Shown here piece after piece: positions 7,191-15,094 of a DNA stretch of 42,630 nucleotides. The notes beneath the pieces were generated by a model, which did not search any database, was not told the origin of the DNA, and saw nothing but the letters and a program-made list of their open reading frames with translations. Positions within the stretch are counted from its first letter, which is position 1; each line of letters begins with the position of its first letter. The position numbers and the translations under genes were made by a program. Source of the DNA: Bacillota bacterium (GTDB lineage Bacteria; Bacillota; Proteinivoracia; UBA4975); assembly GCA_012523545.1 (NCBI GenBank), contig JAAYIH010000024.1:1-42630 (forward strand). The letters are read 5' to 3'.

Positions 7191-8108
7191 TCAAGGCAAG
7201 TATTTTACTGGATTTACCGGCTCGTCCCAGTACCGCACCTCATAATGGAGGTGGGGCCCGGTGGAATCACCGCTGTTGCCCACATAGCCGATGATATCCC
7301 CCGCCTCCACTGCTTGTCCGACTTTTACCGCAATCTTGCTCTGATGCGCATAGTAGGTGCTGAATCCATAGCCGTGTTCAATAATTACCAGGTAGCCGTA
7401 ACTGGATCTGTACCCGGCAAATTTAACGGTGCCTTTGGCAGTGGCATAAATTTTGCTGCCGTAAATGTTTCTGCCGGCAATATCAATGCCGGTATGGAAA
7501 TCCGGTTTCCCGGTGATGGGATGTCTGCGCCACCCAAAAGGAGAGGAGATAAAACCCCAGGTCGGCCAGCGGGAAGGCGTCGCCGCAGCGCGGCGTTGCT
7601 GCTCCTCGATGGTTTCCTTTAAGTTAATCATGCGCTCCTCTTGATCGGGCAGGGCCTCATGCAAAACCTCAATTCCCGACCTGGTGCGGTCGACTGAGGT
7701 ATACGACCTGGAGACCACAGAGCGGAAATTGCGGGAGCGCTTGTCCTCTGCATTGGGAAGTGTCGGCAGGGAACTGGTATCCTCGAGGTCGTTCAGCTCT
7801 TTTAGTCTTTGCTCCAGTTCCTGGAGCCTCTGCAGGTTTTCCAGCATTTTTTCAGTTTCATTGGCCAGCTTCCCGATTTGCTCGCTCTTGATTTGGCTGT
7901 CGGTTCTCAACAGCTCCAGCTCGGGGAATACCGCCCTGGCAGAGCTATACCTGTTGAAAAAACCAATCATAATTATTGGGACAAAAACCACGAGCAAACC
8001 CAGGACTTGTAAAAGCGCCAATGGAAATTTGAAGCTGACCGGCGGCTTTTGCGAATGAGGCACCACCATGATGGTATATTCCTGCTGTTTTGCCCTCGGC
8101 AACGGCAT
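7191..8108 (-). CDS. Membrane-anchored coiled-coil M23 peptidase
   Basis: A 305-residue predicted peptidoglycan endopeptidase. A short cytoplasmic N-terminus and one membrane segment (about 30-50) lead to a coiled coil (about 62-110, rich in L, E and K) and a C-terminal M23 domain (about 200-300). Zinc-ligand candidates are H205 and D209 in HTGID, and H288 in HLHYE; H255 in YAH is the catalytic candidate. This architecture matches the elongation- or shape-linked M23 proteins of other bacteria. Unlike the peptidase at the window's left edge, it has no LysM or G5. The ATG at 8108 has AAGGGGGG upstream. It is immediately followed by the bactofilin gene. Confidence 0.92.
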   Translation of the reverse strand: MPLPRAKQQEYTIMVVPHSQKPPVSFKFPLALLQVLGLLVVFVPIIMIGFFNRYSSARAVFPELELLRTDSQIKSEQIGKLANETEKMLENLQRLQELEQRLKELNDLEDTSSLPTLPNAEDKRSRNFRSVVSRSYTSVDRTRSGIEVLHEALPDQEERMINLKETIEEQQRRAAATPSRWPTWGFISSPFGWRRHPITGKPDFHTGIDIAGRNIYGSKIYATAKGTVKFAGYRSSYGYLVIIEHGYGFSTYYAHQSKIAVKVGQAVEAGDIIGYVGNSGDSTGPHLHYEVRYWDEPVNPVKYLP

Positions 8109-8131
8109 CCCCCCTTTTTGCCCAACCGGTT

Positions 8132-8620
8132 CTAGCGGCAGGTTTTTGCCATGGCGGCCTTGATTGCTTGCTCTTCTTCTTCCGCCAGGGTATATTGAGA
8201 CTTCCCGCCGATAATGGGCTTGGCATACAGGCGGGAGTCCTCTCTGCCAAAAATGCTCGTCAATACAATCCCGTCGGCATTGTCATTGAGCAGGGCCAGG
8301 GTAAAACTCAAATCGCTCCCTGTGTTTTCAAAAGCATTGTAACGCAACAAATGCCAGCGGCCCGGATAGGCCCTGACGATGCCCTCCAAAACCCGGAGTT
8401 GGCTGCGCAGGTCTGCCAGTGCCCGGCCCTGTTGCGCCAAACATTTTTCCAGGTGGAGAATATGTTCCTCGATATTGCCTCCCTTGGCCAGGGCAGTCAG
8501 TTTTTTATATGCCCGCAACCGCCGGGACACCATATAGATATATAAAAACAGCACAACTGCCACCAAACCGGCGGACAGTTCAAACCAATAATTCTCAATG
8601 TATTGGATGACATATTGCAT
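8132..8620 (-). CDS. DUF4446 family protein
   Basis: A 162-residue protein with one N-terminal membrane helix (about 13-32), a helical coiled region (about 45-85) and a conserved C-terminal domain. That domain contains RYNAFENTGSDLSFTLALL, then GIVLTSIFGREDSR and YAKPI, the pattern of DUF4446 proteins found near parAB in Clostridia. Its function is unknown. It is the first gene of the DUF4446-M23-bactofilin group, and the 24-base gap to the peptidase gene suggests co-transcription. Confidence 0.85.
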   Translation of the reverse strand: MQYVIQYIENYWFELSAGLVAVVLFLYIYMVSRRLRAYKKLTALAKGGNIEEHILHLEKCLAQQGRALADLRSQLRVLEGIVRAYPGRWHLLRYNAFENTGSDLSFTLALLNDNADGIVLTSIFGREDSRLYAKPIIGGKSQYTLAEEEEQAIKAAMAKTCR

Positions 8621-8684
8621 GGCTTTTCATCCCACCTTGGCATGTCCTATATTCGCCGCCGGCGCAACGATTTCCTGCTTTGAC

Positions 8685-8710
8685 CAAAAAAATGTCCACC
8701 TGCTGGTGAA
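8685..8710 (-). terminator. Possible terminator after the 60-residue ORF
   Basis: On the minus strand a 6-bp stem (TTCACC / GGTGGA, one wobble pair) with a four-base loop is followed closely by seven T residues. It would end the cysteine-desulfurase-like operon before the DUF4446 gene. Confidence 0.5.
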
Positions 8711-8739
8711 CAAATTGCATTTTGTTTTATTTTTGTCGA

Positions 8740-8922
8740 CTACTCCCAGGGAACCCAGTTGTTCGACCAAAAGCCGCGCACAATGCCCGGGCAGGACTCA
8801 ACGGGCTCCAAATCCGATATACCTGCCAGCTGACAATACTCCTGTTTGTTAATATCCTTGCCGTAAGCGCCGCGCACATGGGGATACAGGGGAAACCTTC
8901 TTTGCCTTTCTTCGCTGGGCAT
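8740..8922 (-). CDS. Unrecognised 60-residue protein
   Basis: The frame has a strong ribosome-binding site, GGGAGG seven bases before the ATG at 8922, so I think it is a real gene. The protein starts MPSEERQRRFPLYPHVRGAY and ends in a dense aromatic patch, CPGIVRGFWSNNWVPWE. It has two cysteines and no membrane segment. I do not recognise the family, and no function is proposed. It lies 47 bases downstream of the D-threonine-aldolase-like gene on the same strand, and a possible terminator follows it. Confidence 0.65.
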   Translation of the reverse strand: MPSEERQRRFPLYPHVRGAYGKDINKQEYCQLAGISDLEPVESCPGIVRGFWSNNWVPWE

Positions 8923-8969
8923 ATAATAACCTCCCGGCTTTATCATTCCACTCCGCGGCGCTGTCTTAT

Positions 8970-10043
8970 TCAGCTGGAGCATGCGCGGGCAGCAACTTCC
9001 CAAAGCTCCCCATTGGAAACATACACTCTCCGGGCAAGGTTAACCACGGGGCAGGCGTGATTGGGAATTATGTCAACCTTGGCGCCGATTTCCGGCAAAT
9101 CGTCGCCTTCCAAAATCCCGTGCTCTTCCGACAGCCGGGTCAATGTCCACTTATTGTTGTTTAAAATGCCAAACCCCCTGACTAATCCGCTGCCATGGGC
9201 GCCCTGGTCCAAGGCCAGAACCTTGGCGCCGGCGTCAATAATAGCCCGGTCCCGGGCCGGACGGCTGACGACAGTGCTTATTACCCTGAGGCTGCAGTTT
9301 TCCGGTTTTGCAACGCCCAGGGCCACTTGCACCGCATCGTAAAAAACATAGTTGCCCGGGCGGATCTCCGTAACCCCCGGCACCGCACCACCCCACTTGG
9401 CCGTGGGCGTTGAACCAATGCTGACCTCTTCGACCCTGAGTCCCTGCCGGCGCAGGGCGTCTGCCGCCGCCACCATATCCCGGCCTTCCCGGAGGCCAAC
9501 GGCCTGGACTTCAGCGGGTCCGCGGCATGCATAAGCATGGCCGGCATGGGTAAGCAAACCTTTAAAGTTGACGTGGGGCAAGCCGTTTACCCAACGGCAA
9601 AACTCCTCCAGCTCCTTGCCCGGAGGCAGGCCGCACCTTTTCAAACCGGTGTCCACCTTGACCAGCACATCCACGCCTCCGGGCCAGGCCATCGCATTTA
9701 TTCCCAGGGCCCCCGCCGGGGAATCCACCAGCAGCGTCAGCTTGCAGCCCCTTTCCAGCAAGGCGCGCGCCCGGTTCAATTTCGTTTCGCCCACCAGGGG
9801 ATAGGCCACCAGTATATCTTCAATACCCTCCGCAAACATGACCTCAGCTTCTTCAAGTTTGGCGACGGTTATGCCCGCCGCCCCCGCCTTTAACTGCATC
9901 TTGGCTATTTGGGGAATTTTGTGGGCCTTTGCGTGAGGGCGCAATTTAACCCCCTGTCGCGCGGCAAACTCCGCCATATCTGCGATATTTTTTTGCAACT
10001 TTTCCAGATCAATCGCTAGGTACGGAGTATCCACCAGCACCAC
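8970..10043 (-). CDS. D-threonine aldolase / D-serine dehydratase-like PLP enzyme
   Basis: A 357-residue fold-type III (alanine-racemase-like) PLP enzyme. The RPHAKAHK motif near residue 36-43 holds the expected PLP lysine, and the barrel continues with VDVLVKVDTGLKRCG and LTHAGHAY. GSTPTAKW and REGR lie in phosphate-binding and following loops. The C-terminal domain carries PNHACP, the zinc site (His and Cys) of D-serine dehydratase and D-threonine aldolase. Such enzymes cleave or dehydrate D-beta-hydroxy amino acids; the exact substrate is not visible. Several in-frame GTG codons open the frame: 10043 is used, but 10034 lies better behind AGGGAG. It is 3 bases after the DUF554 gene. Confidence 0.85.
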   Translation of the reverse strand: MVLVDTPYLAIDLEKLQKNIADMAEFAARQGVKLRPHAKAHKIPQIAKMQLKAGAAGITVAKLEEAEVMFAEGIEDILVAYPLVGETKLNRARALLERGCKLTLLVDSPAGALGINAMAWPGGVDVLVKVDTGLKRCGLPPGKELEEFCRWVNGLPHVNFKGLLTHAGHAYACRGPAEVQAVGLREGRDMVAAADALRRQGLRVEEVSIGSTPTAKWGGAVPGVTEIRPGNYVFYDAVQVALGVAKPENCSLRVISTVVSRPARDRAIIDAGAKVLALDQGAHGSGLVRGFGILNNNKWTLTRLSEEHGILEGDDLPEIGAKVDIIPNHACPVVNLARRVYVSNGELWEVAARACSS

Positions 10044-10046
10044 TCC

Positions 10047-10724
10047 CTACATCAGCCAGGCCAGCGCTGCCGCAACCGGCAAAGCCGGAAGCAGGTTGGC
10101 CACGCGAATATCTTTCAGCTCCAGGATTTTTATGCCCAAACCCAGAATCAGCAACCCGCCGGTGCTGGTCAGCTGGGCGCCAGCCAAAGCGACTGCTGCA
10201 CTGGCATACCGGGCGCCGATGGTGAGCAACCCCTGATAAAGAAGAACCGAGCAGCCCGACAGCAACACGCCCGGGCCCAAGGTTGCCGCGAAAGCCATGG
10301 CCATTATGCCGTCGATGGCCGCCTTGGCAAAGAGAATGTCGTGATTTCCGTGCAAACCGCTTTCCAAAGAACCCAGAATGGCCATGGGGCCGACGCAATA
10401 AACCAATGTCGCGTAGACAAAACCCCTGCCCACATCGCCCTGAATGCGCCCGCCGAGCACTTCCTGCAGTTTTTCCCCCCACCGGTTCAGGCGCCTTTCA
10501 ATATCCAGCCACTCTCCCAGCGCACCGCCCACAACCACTGCAAAAATAACCTGCAGCGCGACATTCTCCCACCGGAGGGCCATATCGATTCCCATCACCG
10601 CAACAACCAGACCCATTGCAGCAACTAAGGTTTTCCTGAGCCGTTCCGGCAACAGGGCGCCTGTTGCCCAACCCATTGCCCCGCCTGCAAAAATTGCCAC
10701 CACATTTGCCGCTGTTCCCAGCAT
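10047..10724 (-). CDS. DUF554 family membrane protein
   Basis: A 225-residue polytopic protein of the DUF554 (YdfK/YqgA-like) family, with about six or seven helices. The N-terminal LGTAANVVAIFAGGAMGW and the central VGPMAILGSLESGLHGNHDI, plus KAAIDGIMAMAFA, are recognisable family segments. The family may be a channel or transporter, but no substrate is established. It starts at ATG 10724, six bases after the desulfurase-like gene ends, and runs tightly into the D-threonine-aldolase-like gene, so the three are probably one operon. Confidence 0.88.
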   Translation of the reverse strand: MLGTAANVVAIFAGGAMGWATGALLPERLRKTLVAAMGLVVAVMGIDMALRWENVALQVIFAVVVGGALGEWLDIERRLNRWGEKLQEVLGGRIQGDVGRGFVYATLVYCVGPMAILGSLESGLHGNHDILFAKAAIDGIMAMAFAATLGPGVLLSGCSVLLYQGLLTIGARYASAAVALAGAQLTSTGGLLILGLGIKILELKDIRVANLLPALPVAAALAWLM

Positions 10725-10730
10725 GTTTCT

Positions 10731-11858
10731 TCACTCCGCAGCTTGCTTTATTTGTTCCAATGCCGACAACAACGTATCTATCTCTTCCCCGGTGTTAAAT
10801 ATTCCGGGGCTGACCCGCACAGCGCCGGTTGTGCCGAGAGCCTGATGGGAGCGGGGGGAACAGTGCAAGCCGCCCCGCACGCAAATGGAATACTGATCAT
10901 CCAGGATAAACGCCAGCTCTCTGGAATCGATTCCCGGCAAATTGAAAGACAGCACGCCCACCGACGGGCCTTCGCCGCCGAAAATTACGGCCCCCAGGGC
11001 CTCCAGCCCATCCTTCAGCCGTTGCCGCAGGGCAAGCTCATGGGCATGGACTCGCCGGAGGGTTTTTTGTTGCAAAAAACTGACCCCCGCAGCCAAACCG
11101 GCAATTCCCGGCACATTGAGGGTTCCGCCCTCAAACTTGTCGGGCAGCTGTTCCGGCATGTAAGGGGAAGCAGAATTGCCGCCGGTCCCCCCCAGGCGGC
11201 CGGGCCGCAACACCGATCCGTCCCGGATGTACAGCCCGCCGATGCCCTGGGGCCCCAGCAGCCCCTTGTGCCCCGGGAAGGCAGCAAAGTCCACCTCTAT
11301 TTCGGCCAGGTTGAGTTCCAGAATGCCGGCTGTCTGGGAAAGATCTGCCAAAACCAAAGCCCCCGCCGCCCTGGCCATTTGTGCTATTTCCGCCAGGGGA
11401 TGAACCTGTCCGGTGACATTGGAAGCATGAGTAACAGTGACCAAATCTGGGGAACAGGCCAGGGCCTCCTCATACGCGTTCCAGTCAAAACCTTCCGGAC
11501 CCAGAGGGGTGATGTACTGGACAACAACATTTTTTGTCCTGGCCACATCCTCCAGGGGGCGCCACAAGGAATTGTGTTCATAACCGACGCTTAATACCCG
11601 CCTCAGCCCGGGCAACCCGTAGATAACCATGTTGATGCTCTCTGTGGCCCCGGAGGTAAAAATAATATGCCGGCTGTCCTGCACGCCAAAGAACCCCGCC
11701 ACCGCCTCTCTGCTTTGCAAAACTAACCGGGCAGACTCTCGGGAAAGCCTGTGCTCCCCTCTGCCCGGATTGGCTGCAAAGCGCAAAGTCTGGTCCACTG
11801 CGCGGTAAACGCTTTCCGGTTTTGGCCAACTGGTGGCAGCATTATCCAGGTAAATCAA
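10731..11858 (-). CDS. Cysteine desulfurase family (class V aminotransferase) protein
   Basis: A 375-residue PLP enzyme of the SufS/CsdA-like class V family. It opens IYLDNAATSWPKPESV and shows FTSGATESIN, the EHNS segment, LADLSQTAG and FPGHKGLLGPQG, where the lysine of GHKG should bind PLP. The C-terminal RGGLHCSP contains the cysteine at the position used to accept the sulfur from cysteine. It could supply sulfur for Fe-S clusters or tRNA thiolation, or act on selenocysteine. I start it at TTG 11858, behind GGAGGGG; the longer frame to ATG 11891 would translate the parS site as MFHVKH, which is unlikely. It begins an operon with DUF554 and the aldolase-like gene. Confidence 0.88.
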   Translation of the reverse strand: MIYLDNAATSWPKPESVYRAVDQTLRFAANPGRGEHRLSRESARLVLQSREAVAGFFGVQDSRHIIFTSGATESINMVIYGLPGLRRVLSVGYEHNSLWRPLEDVARTKNVVVQYITPLGPEGFDWNAYEEALACSPDLVTVTHASNVTGQVHPLAEIAQMARAAGALVLADLSQTAGILELNLAEIEVDFAAFPGHKGLLGPQGIGGLYIRDGSVLRPGRLGGTGGNSASPYMPEQLPDKFEGGTLNVPGIAGLAAGVSFLQQKTLRRVHAHELALRQRLKDGLEALGAVIFGGEGPSVGVLSFNLPGIDSRELAFILDDQYSICVRGGLHCSPRSHQALGTTGAVRVSPGIFNTGEEIDTLLSALEQIKQAAE

Positions 11859-11874
11859 AATCTTCCCCTCCGCA

Positions 11875-11890
11875 TGTTTCACGTGAAACA
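11875..11890. promoter_or_regulatory. parS centromere site
   Basis: The 16-bp perfect palindrome TGTTTCACGTGAAACA matches the known ParB/Spo0J consensus TGTTNCACGTGAAACA. It lies 7 bases beyond the parB stop codon and about 8.9 kb from dnaA, inside the origin-proximal zone where parS sites cluster. ParB would load here and spread. It is the only full match I found in this window. Confidence 0.95.
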
Positions 11891-11897
11891 TTTTTGG

Positions 11898-12713
11898 TCA
11901 CGCCAGAAGGCTTTGAATAATCCGGTTGGCGTCTTCCTGGGAGTAAAATTCGATGATAATGCGCCCTTTGCCGTTTTTCTCTTCCAGCACCACCTTGGTG
12001 CCCAGGCGCTCCATCAGTTTCTGACGGATATCCTCCCTGTTGGGGTCGGGGGGCGGCGCCTCCTTGCGCCGGGCACGGCGCTTTGTCTTCTCGGCATCTC
12101 TCACCGTCATTCCCTGGCGTATAATTGTTTCCGCCGCCCGGATCTGCTCTTCCTCGCTCAGCGACAACAGGGTGCGGGCGTGTCCCGGCGTGAGCCGTCC
12201 CTGAGCAACCATTTCCTGGACCGCCGGGGCCAGGTTAAGCAGGCGCATGGTGTTGGCAATGGCGGATCTGCTTTTCCCGATCCGCTCGGCCAAAGCTTCC
12301 TGGGTCAGGTTAAATTCTTCCACCAAACGCTTATAGGCCTCGGCCTCTTCTATGGGGTTAAGGTCTTCCCGTTGCAGGTTTTCTATCAGCGCCACCTGGG
12401 CGACCTGGGCGTCGCTGAGTTCCATGACGACAGCGGGGATGGCGCGCAGCCCCGCCATCTTGGCCGCCCTGAACCGCCGCTCGCCGGCGACCAGTTGGTA
12501 ATCGCCGCCCAGCGGCCTGACCACAACTGGCTGCAGCAGCCCGTGCTCCTTTATAGACTGAGCCAGTTCCATCAGGCTTTGCTGGTCAAAAATCCGTCGC
12601 GGCTGGTAGGGGTTGGGGACGATGCGTTCCAGATCAACCTCGGCGGAATTGGCAATTTCGTCAGCCCCGGGAATCAGGGCGCCCAGTCCGCGGCCCAGTG
12701 CCCGCTTACTCAT
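11898..12713 (-). CDS. parB: Chromosome-partitioning protein ParB (Spo0J)
   Basis: A 271-residue ParB. The N-terminal basic segment KRALGRGLGALIP is the conserved ParA-stimulating peptide. The CTP-binding domain includes NPYQPR and the GERRFRA motif (about 77-83), then ENLQREDLNP. The helix-turn-helix is near 135-165 (LTQEALAERIGKSRSAIANT), and a C-terminal dimerisation domain follows. It binds parS, slides as a clamp and recruits SMC. The ATG at 12713 overlaps the end of parA by 8 bases, so the pair is translationally coupled. A parS site lies just after the stop. Confidence 0.97.
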   Translation of the reverse strand: MSKRALGRGLGALIPGADEIANSAEVDLERIVPNPYQPRRIFDQQSLMELAQSIKEHGLLQPVVVRPLGGDYQLVAGERRFRAAKMAGLRAIPAVVMELSDAQVAQVALIENLQREDLNPIEEAEAYKRLVEEFNLTQEALAERIGKSRSAIANTMRLLNLAPAVQEMVAQGRLTPGHARTLLSLSEEEQIRAAETIIRQGMTVRDAEKTKRRARRKEAPPPDPNREDIRQKLMERLGTKVVLEEKNGKGRIIIEFYSQEDANRIIQSLLA

Positions 12714-13467
12714 TGTTTAGCACCTCTTGGGCCAGCTGCATGTAAGTCTCGGCCCCTTTGGAGCGGGGGTCATAGTCCAGGATGGATTTTCCGTGGCTGG
12801 GAGCCTCGCTTAGCCGCACGTTGCGGGGTATTATGGTGTTGTATACCTGGCTGCCGAAATACGCCTTTACCTCGGAAACAACCTGAGCAGCCAAATTGGT
12901 CCGGGGATCGTACATGGTCAACAAGGCGCCCTCCAGCTTGAGGTTTTTGTTGAGATGGCGCTGCACCAATTTTATGGTGTTGACCAACTGACTAAGGCCT
13001 TCCAGGGCATAGTATTCACATTGGATGGGGACTAATACCGAGTCGGCAGCTGTCAGCGCGTTGACGGTCAGCAGGCCAAGGGAAGGCGGGCAGTCGATGA
13101 GAACGTAGTCGAACTCGTCGCGGATCAGCTGCATTTGCTGGCGTAATTTTTCTTCTCTGGACATGGAGGGAACCAGTTCAATTTCCGCCCCCGCCAATTG
13201 TATAGACGCCGGGGCAAGCCACAAGTTCTCGATGTCGGTGGGCATAATAACGGCGTCCAGGGGCAGCCCGGAAACGAGCACGTCGTAAATGCACCGCTTA
13301 ATGGCCGGCCTTCTGATGCCGACGCCGCTGGTGGTGTTGCCCTGGGGGTCGATGTCCAGCAACAGCACCTTTTTGCCCAACCTGGCCAGGCAGGCGCCCA
13401 AATTAATGGCGGTGGTGGTCTTGCCTACGCCGCCCTTCTGGTTGGTTATTGCAATTACTTTCCCCAC
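12706..13467 (-). CDS. parA: Chromosome-partitioning ATPase ParA (Soj)
   Basis: A 253-residue ParA/MinD-type ATPase with the deviant Walker A KGGVGKTTT (signature lysine KGG), DIDPQGN as the A' motif and LIDCPPSLG as the Walker B region. It cycles between DNA-bound dimer and monomer with ParB and in Bacillus also controls DnaA. GTG at 13467 is preferred, with AAGGAG ten bases upstream; the GTG at 13476 is too close to that site. It follows noc and overlaps parB. Confidence 0.97.
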   Translation of the reverse strand: MGKVIAITNQKGGVGKTTTAINLGACLARLGKKVLLLDIDPQGNTTSGVGIRRPAIKRCIYDVLVSGLPLDAVIMPTDIENLWLAPASIQLAGAEIELVPSMSREEKLRQQMQLIRDEFDYVLIDCPPSLGLLTVNALTAADSVLVPIQCEYYALEGLSQLVNTIKLVQRHLNKNLKLEGALLTMYDPRTNLAAQVVSEVKAYFGSQVYNTIIPRNVRLSEAPSHGKSILDYDPRSKGAETYMQLAQEVLNNE

Positions 13468-13497
13468 AGTTCTCACTCTCCTTAGCTGTTGTCCGCA

Positions 13498-14316
13498 TTA
13501 TTTCGGCAGTTTTATGGTCACTTGGAAATAGTCGTCGTATTCAGCGTGACTGACCTGGGGTTTGAGGCCAACTTGCTCCATGGCGGCGACAGCCTGCCTA
13601 ATGGTGTTCATGACAATCCTGAAATCATTGATGATAAATTTCTGCTGGACCGGAGTGTCGCCGGGCTCATTGTCTTTCAAGAGCCCGTCAATAAGGCTCT
13701 CGGCTTGCCTGACGTTGAGATTCAGCTTGATTATCTTTTCCAACACTTTCTCTCTGGCATCGTTGTCCGGCAGCTTTAACAGGGCACGGGCATGGCGTTC
13801 AGTAAGGCCCGCTTCCAGGAGCCGGCGCTGGACGACCGGAGACAGTTTCAACAGGCGCAACTTGTTGGCGATGGTTGACTGGCTCTTGCCAATACGTTGA
13901 GCCAACACCTCCTGGGTAAGGCCAAACTCTTCCAACAGCCGCCTGTAGCCCTCCGCCTCCTCAAAAAAGTCGAGGTTCTCCCTTTGCAAATTTTCAATCA
14001 AAGCCATGGCGGCCATAGCTGAATCGTTGATGTCCCTTATTATTGCCGGGATTTGCTTCCAGCCCAGTAATTTGCAGGCCCGCAACCGGCGCTCACCGGC
14101 CACCAGTTGGTACCCCTTTTCATGCCGACGCACCAGGATGGGCTGAAGCAGTCCATACGTCTTGATGGATTGGGCCAGCTCGGCCAGGTTTTCCTCGCTG
14201 AAATTTTGGCGGGGCTGAAAAGGGTTGGGCGTTATTTCGTGGCAATTCACCGGTTTTGCCTCTTCGGGGCTGACGCTGGCAGTGCCGAGGATAAACTTAT
14301 TTAAGCTTTCCCGCAC
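13498..14316 (-). CDS. noc: Nucleoid occlusion protein Noc (ParB paralogue)
   Basis: A 272-residue ParB-like protein. It shares the domain order of ParB: NPFQPRQ, GERRLRA (CTP motif), ENLQREN and the helix-turn-helix LTQEVLAQRIGKSQSTIANK. The subsequent SPVVQRRLLEAGLTERHARA and the C-terminal NDFRIVMNTIRQAV and YFQVTIKLPK match Noc rather than Spo0J. The N-terminal MRESLNKFILG resembles the amphipathic membrane-targeting helix of Bacillus Noc. Noc keeps the division ring off the nucleoid. The GTG at 14316 follows a GAGGTG site, and parA begins just downstream. Confidence 0.92.
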   Translation of the reverse strand: MRESLNKFILGTASVSPEEAKPVNCHEITPNPFQPRQNFSEENLAELAQSIKTYGLLQPILVRRHEKGYQLVAGERRLRACKLLGWKQIPAIIRDINDSAMAAMALIENLQRENLDFFEEAEGYRRLLEEFGLTQEVLAQRIGKSQSTIANKLRLLKLSPVVQRRLLEAGLTERHARALLKLPDNDAREKVLEKIIKLNLNVRQAESLIDGLLKDNEPGDTPVQQKFIINDFRIVMNTIRQAVAAMEQVGLKPQVSHAEYDDYFQVTIKLPK

Positions 14317-14398
14317 AGTTAATCACCTCACAGGACAAGTTATAGGTGTATTCGCTGCCTTGGCGGAAATTTCCTGCACAAAAAATCAGGCGGCCAAG

Positions 14399-15094
14399 TC
14401 AAAGGGGGCGCTTGGCGGGGACCCCCGGGCGGCGCGGAAAGCGCTCGGGGGTAAGGTTCACCTTCTCCACAATGACGAGGCTGCGCCCGTCGCCGTTGGG
14501 CAGTTCATAGTGCCTGACACAGCTCACCCTGCCGCCCAAAATCTCAATGGCTTTCTGCGCCAGGCTGACCTCGGCATCCACAGAAGGGCCCTTCATGGCC
14601 AAAAAAGTTCCCCCGGGCCGCACCAGGGGCAAGCAGTATTCGCTTATTATCGGCATAGGACCCACGGCCCTGGTGATGGCACAATCGTATTGTTCGCGCC
14701 GGGCAGACCTGCCCAAGTCTTCCGCCCGGGCATGCAGAATCTCCGCCTCTATACCCAGTTCAGCACAGCACCTGTGCAAAAAAGCCACCTTTTTCCCGGC
14801 TGCTTCCACCAAAGTCAAAGACACGTGGGGGAAAACCAGCTTGAGCGGCACCCCCGGGAACCCTGGACCGGTTCCCACGTCCACCAAAGAAACGGCGTTG
14901 CGCAAAAAATTGCCCGGGTAAAGGGAATCCCAGATGTGCTTATAGATAAAATCCTGCGGGGAGGTCAGCGTCGTAAGATTGGTCTGCCTGTTGTAGTCCA
15001 GTATTAAGCGGTAATATTTTGTAAACTTGTCCAGCACGGCGGCAGGACAGGCAAAGCCCACGCTTTCGAGGGCGGCGGCCAATTGGGCGCGCAT
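14399..15094 (-). CDS. rsmG: 16S rRNA (guanine-N7)-methyltransferase RsmG (GidB)
   Basis: A 231-residue SAM-dependent methyltransferase that modifies G527 (E. coli numbering) of 16S rRNA. The SAM motif VDVGTGPGFPGVPLK and the segment DCAITRAVG are clear, as is the YNRQTNLTT element near the N-terminus. The ATG at 15094 is used because GGAGG lies upstream and it overlaps the mnmG stop codon as TAATG; the frame extends another 52 residues upstream but only through mnmG. It is the third gene of the mnmE-mnmG-rsmG operon. Confidence 0.97.
   Translation of the reverse strand: MRAQLAAALESVGFACPAAVLDKFTKYYRLILDYNRQTNLTTLTSPQDFIYKHIWDSLYPGNFLRNAVSLVDVGTGPGFPGVPLKLVFPHVSLTLVEAAGKKVAFLHRCCAELGIEAEILHARAEDLGRSARREQYDCAITRAVGPMPIISEYCLPLVRPGGTFLAMKGPSVDAEVSLAQKAIEILGGRVSCVRHYELPNGDGRSLVIVEKVNLTPERFPRRPGVPAKRPL

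Noticed and set aside
11751-12941. Open frame of 396 codons on the plus strand
   Set aside because: It is antisense to parB and parA, runs through the parS site and has a composition typical of the complement of GC-rich coding DNA.
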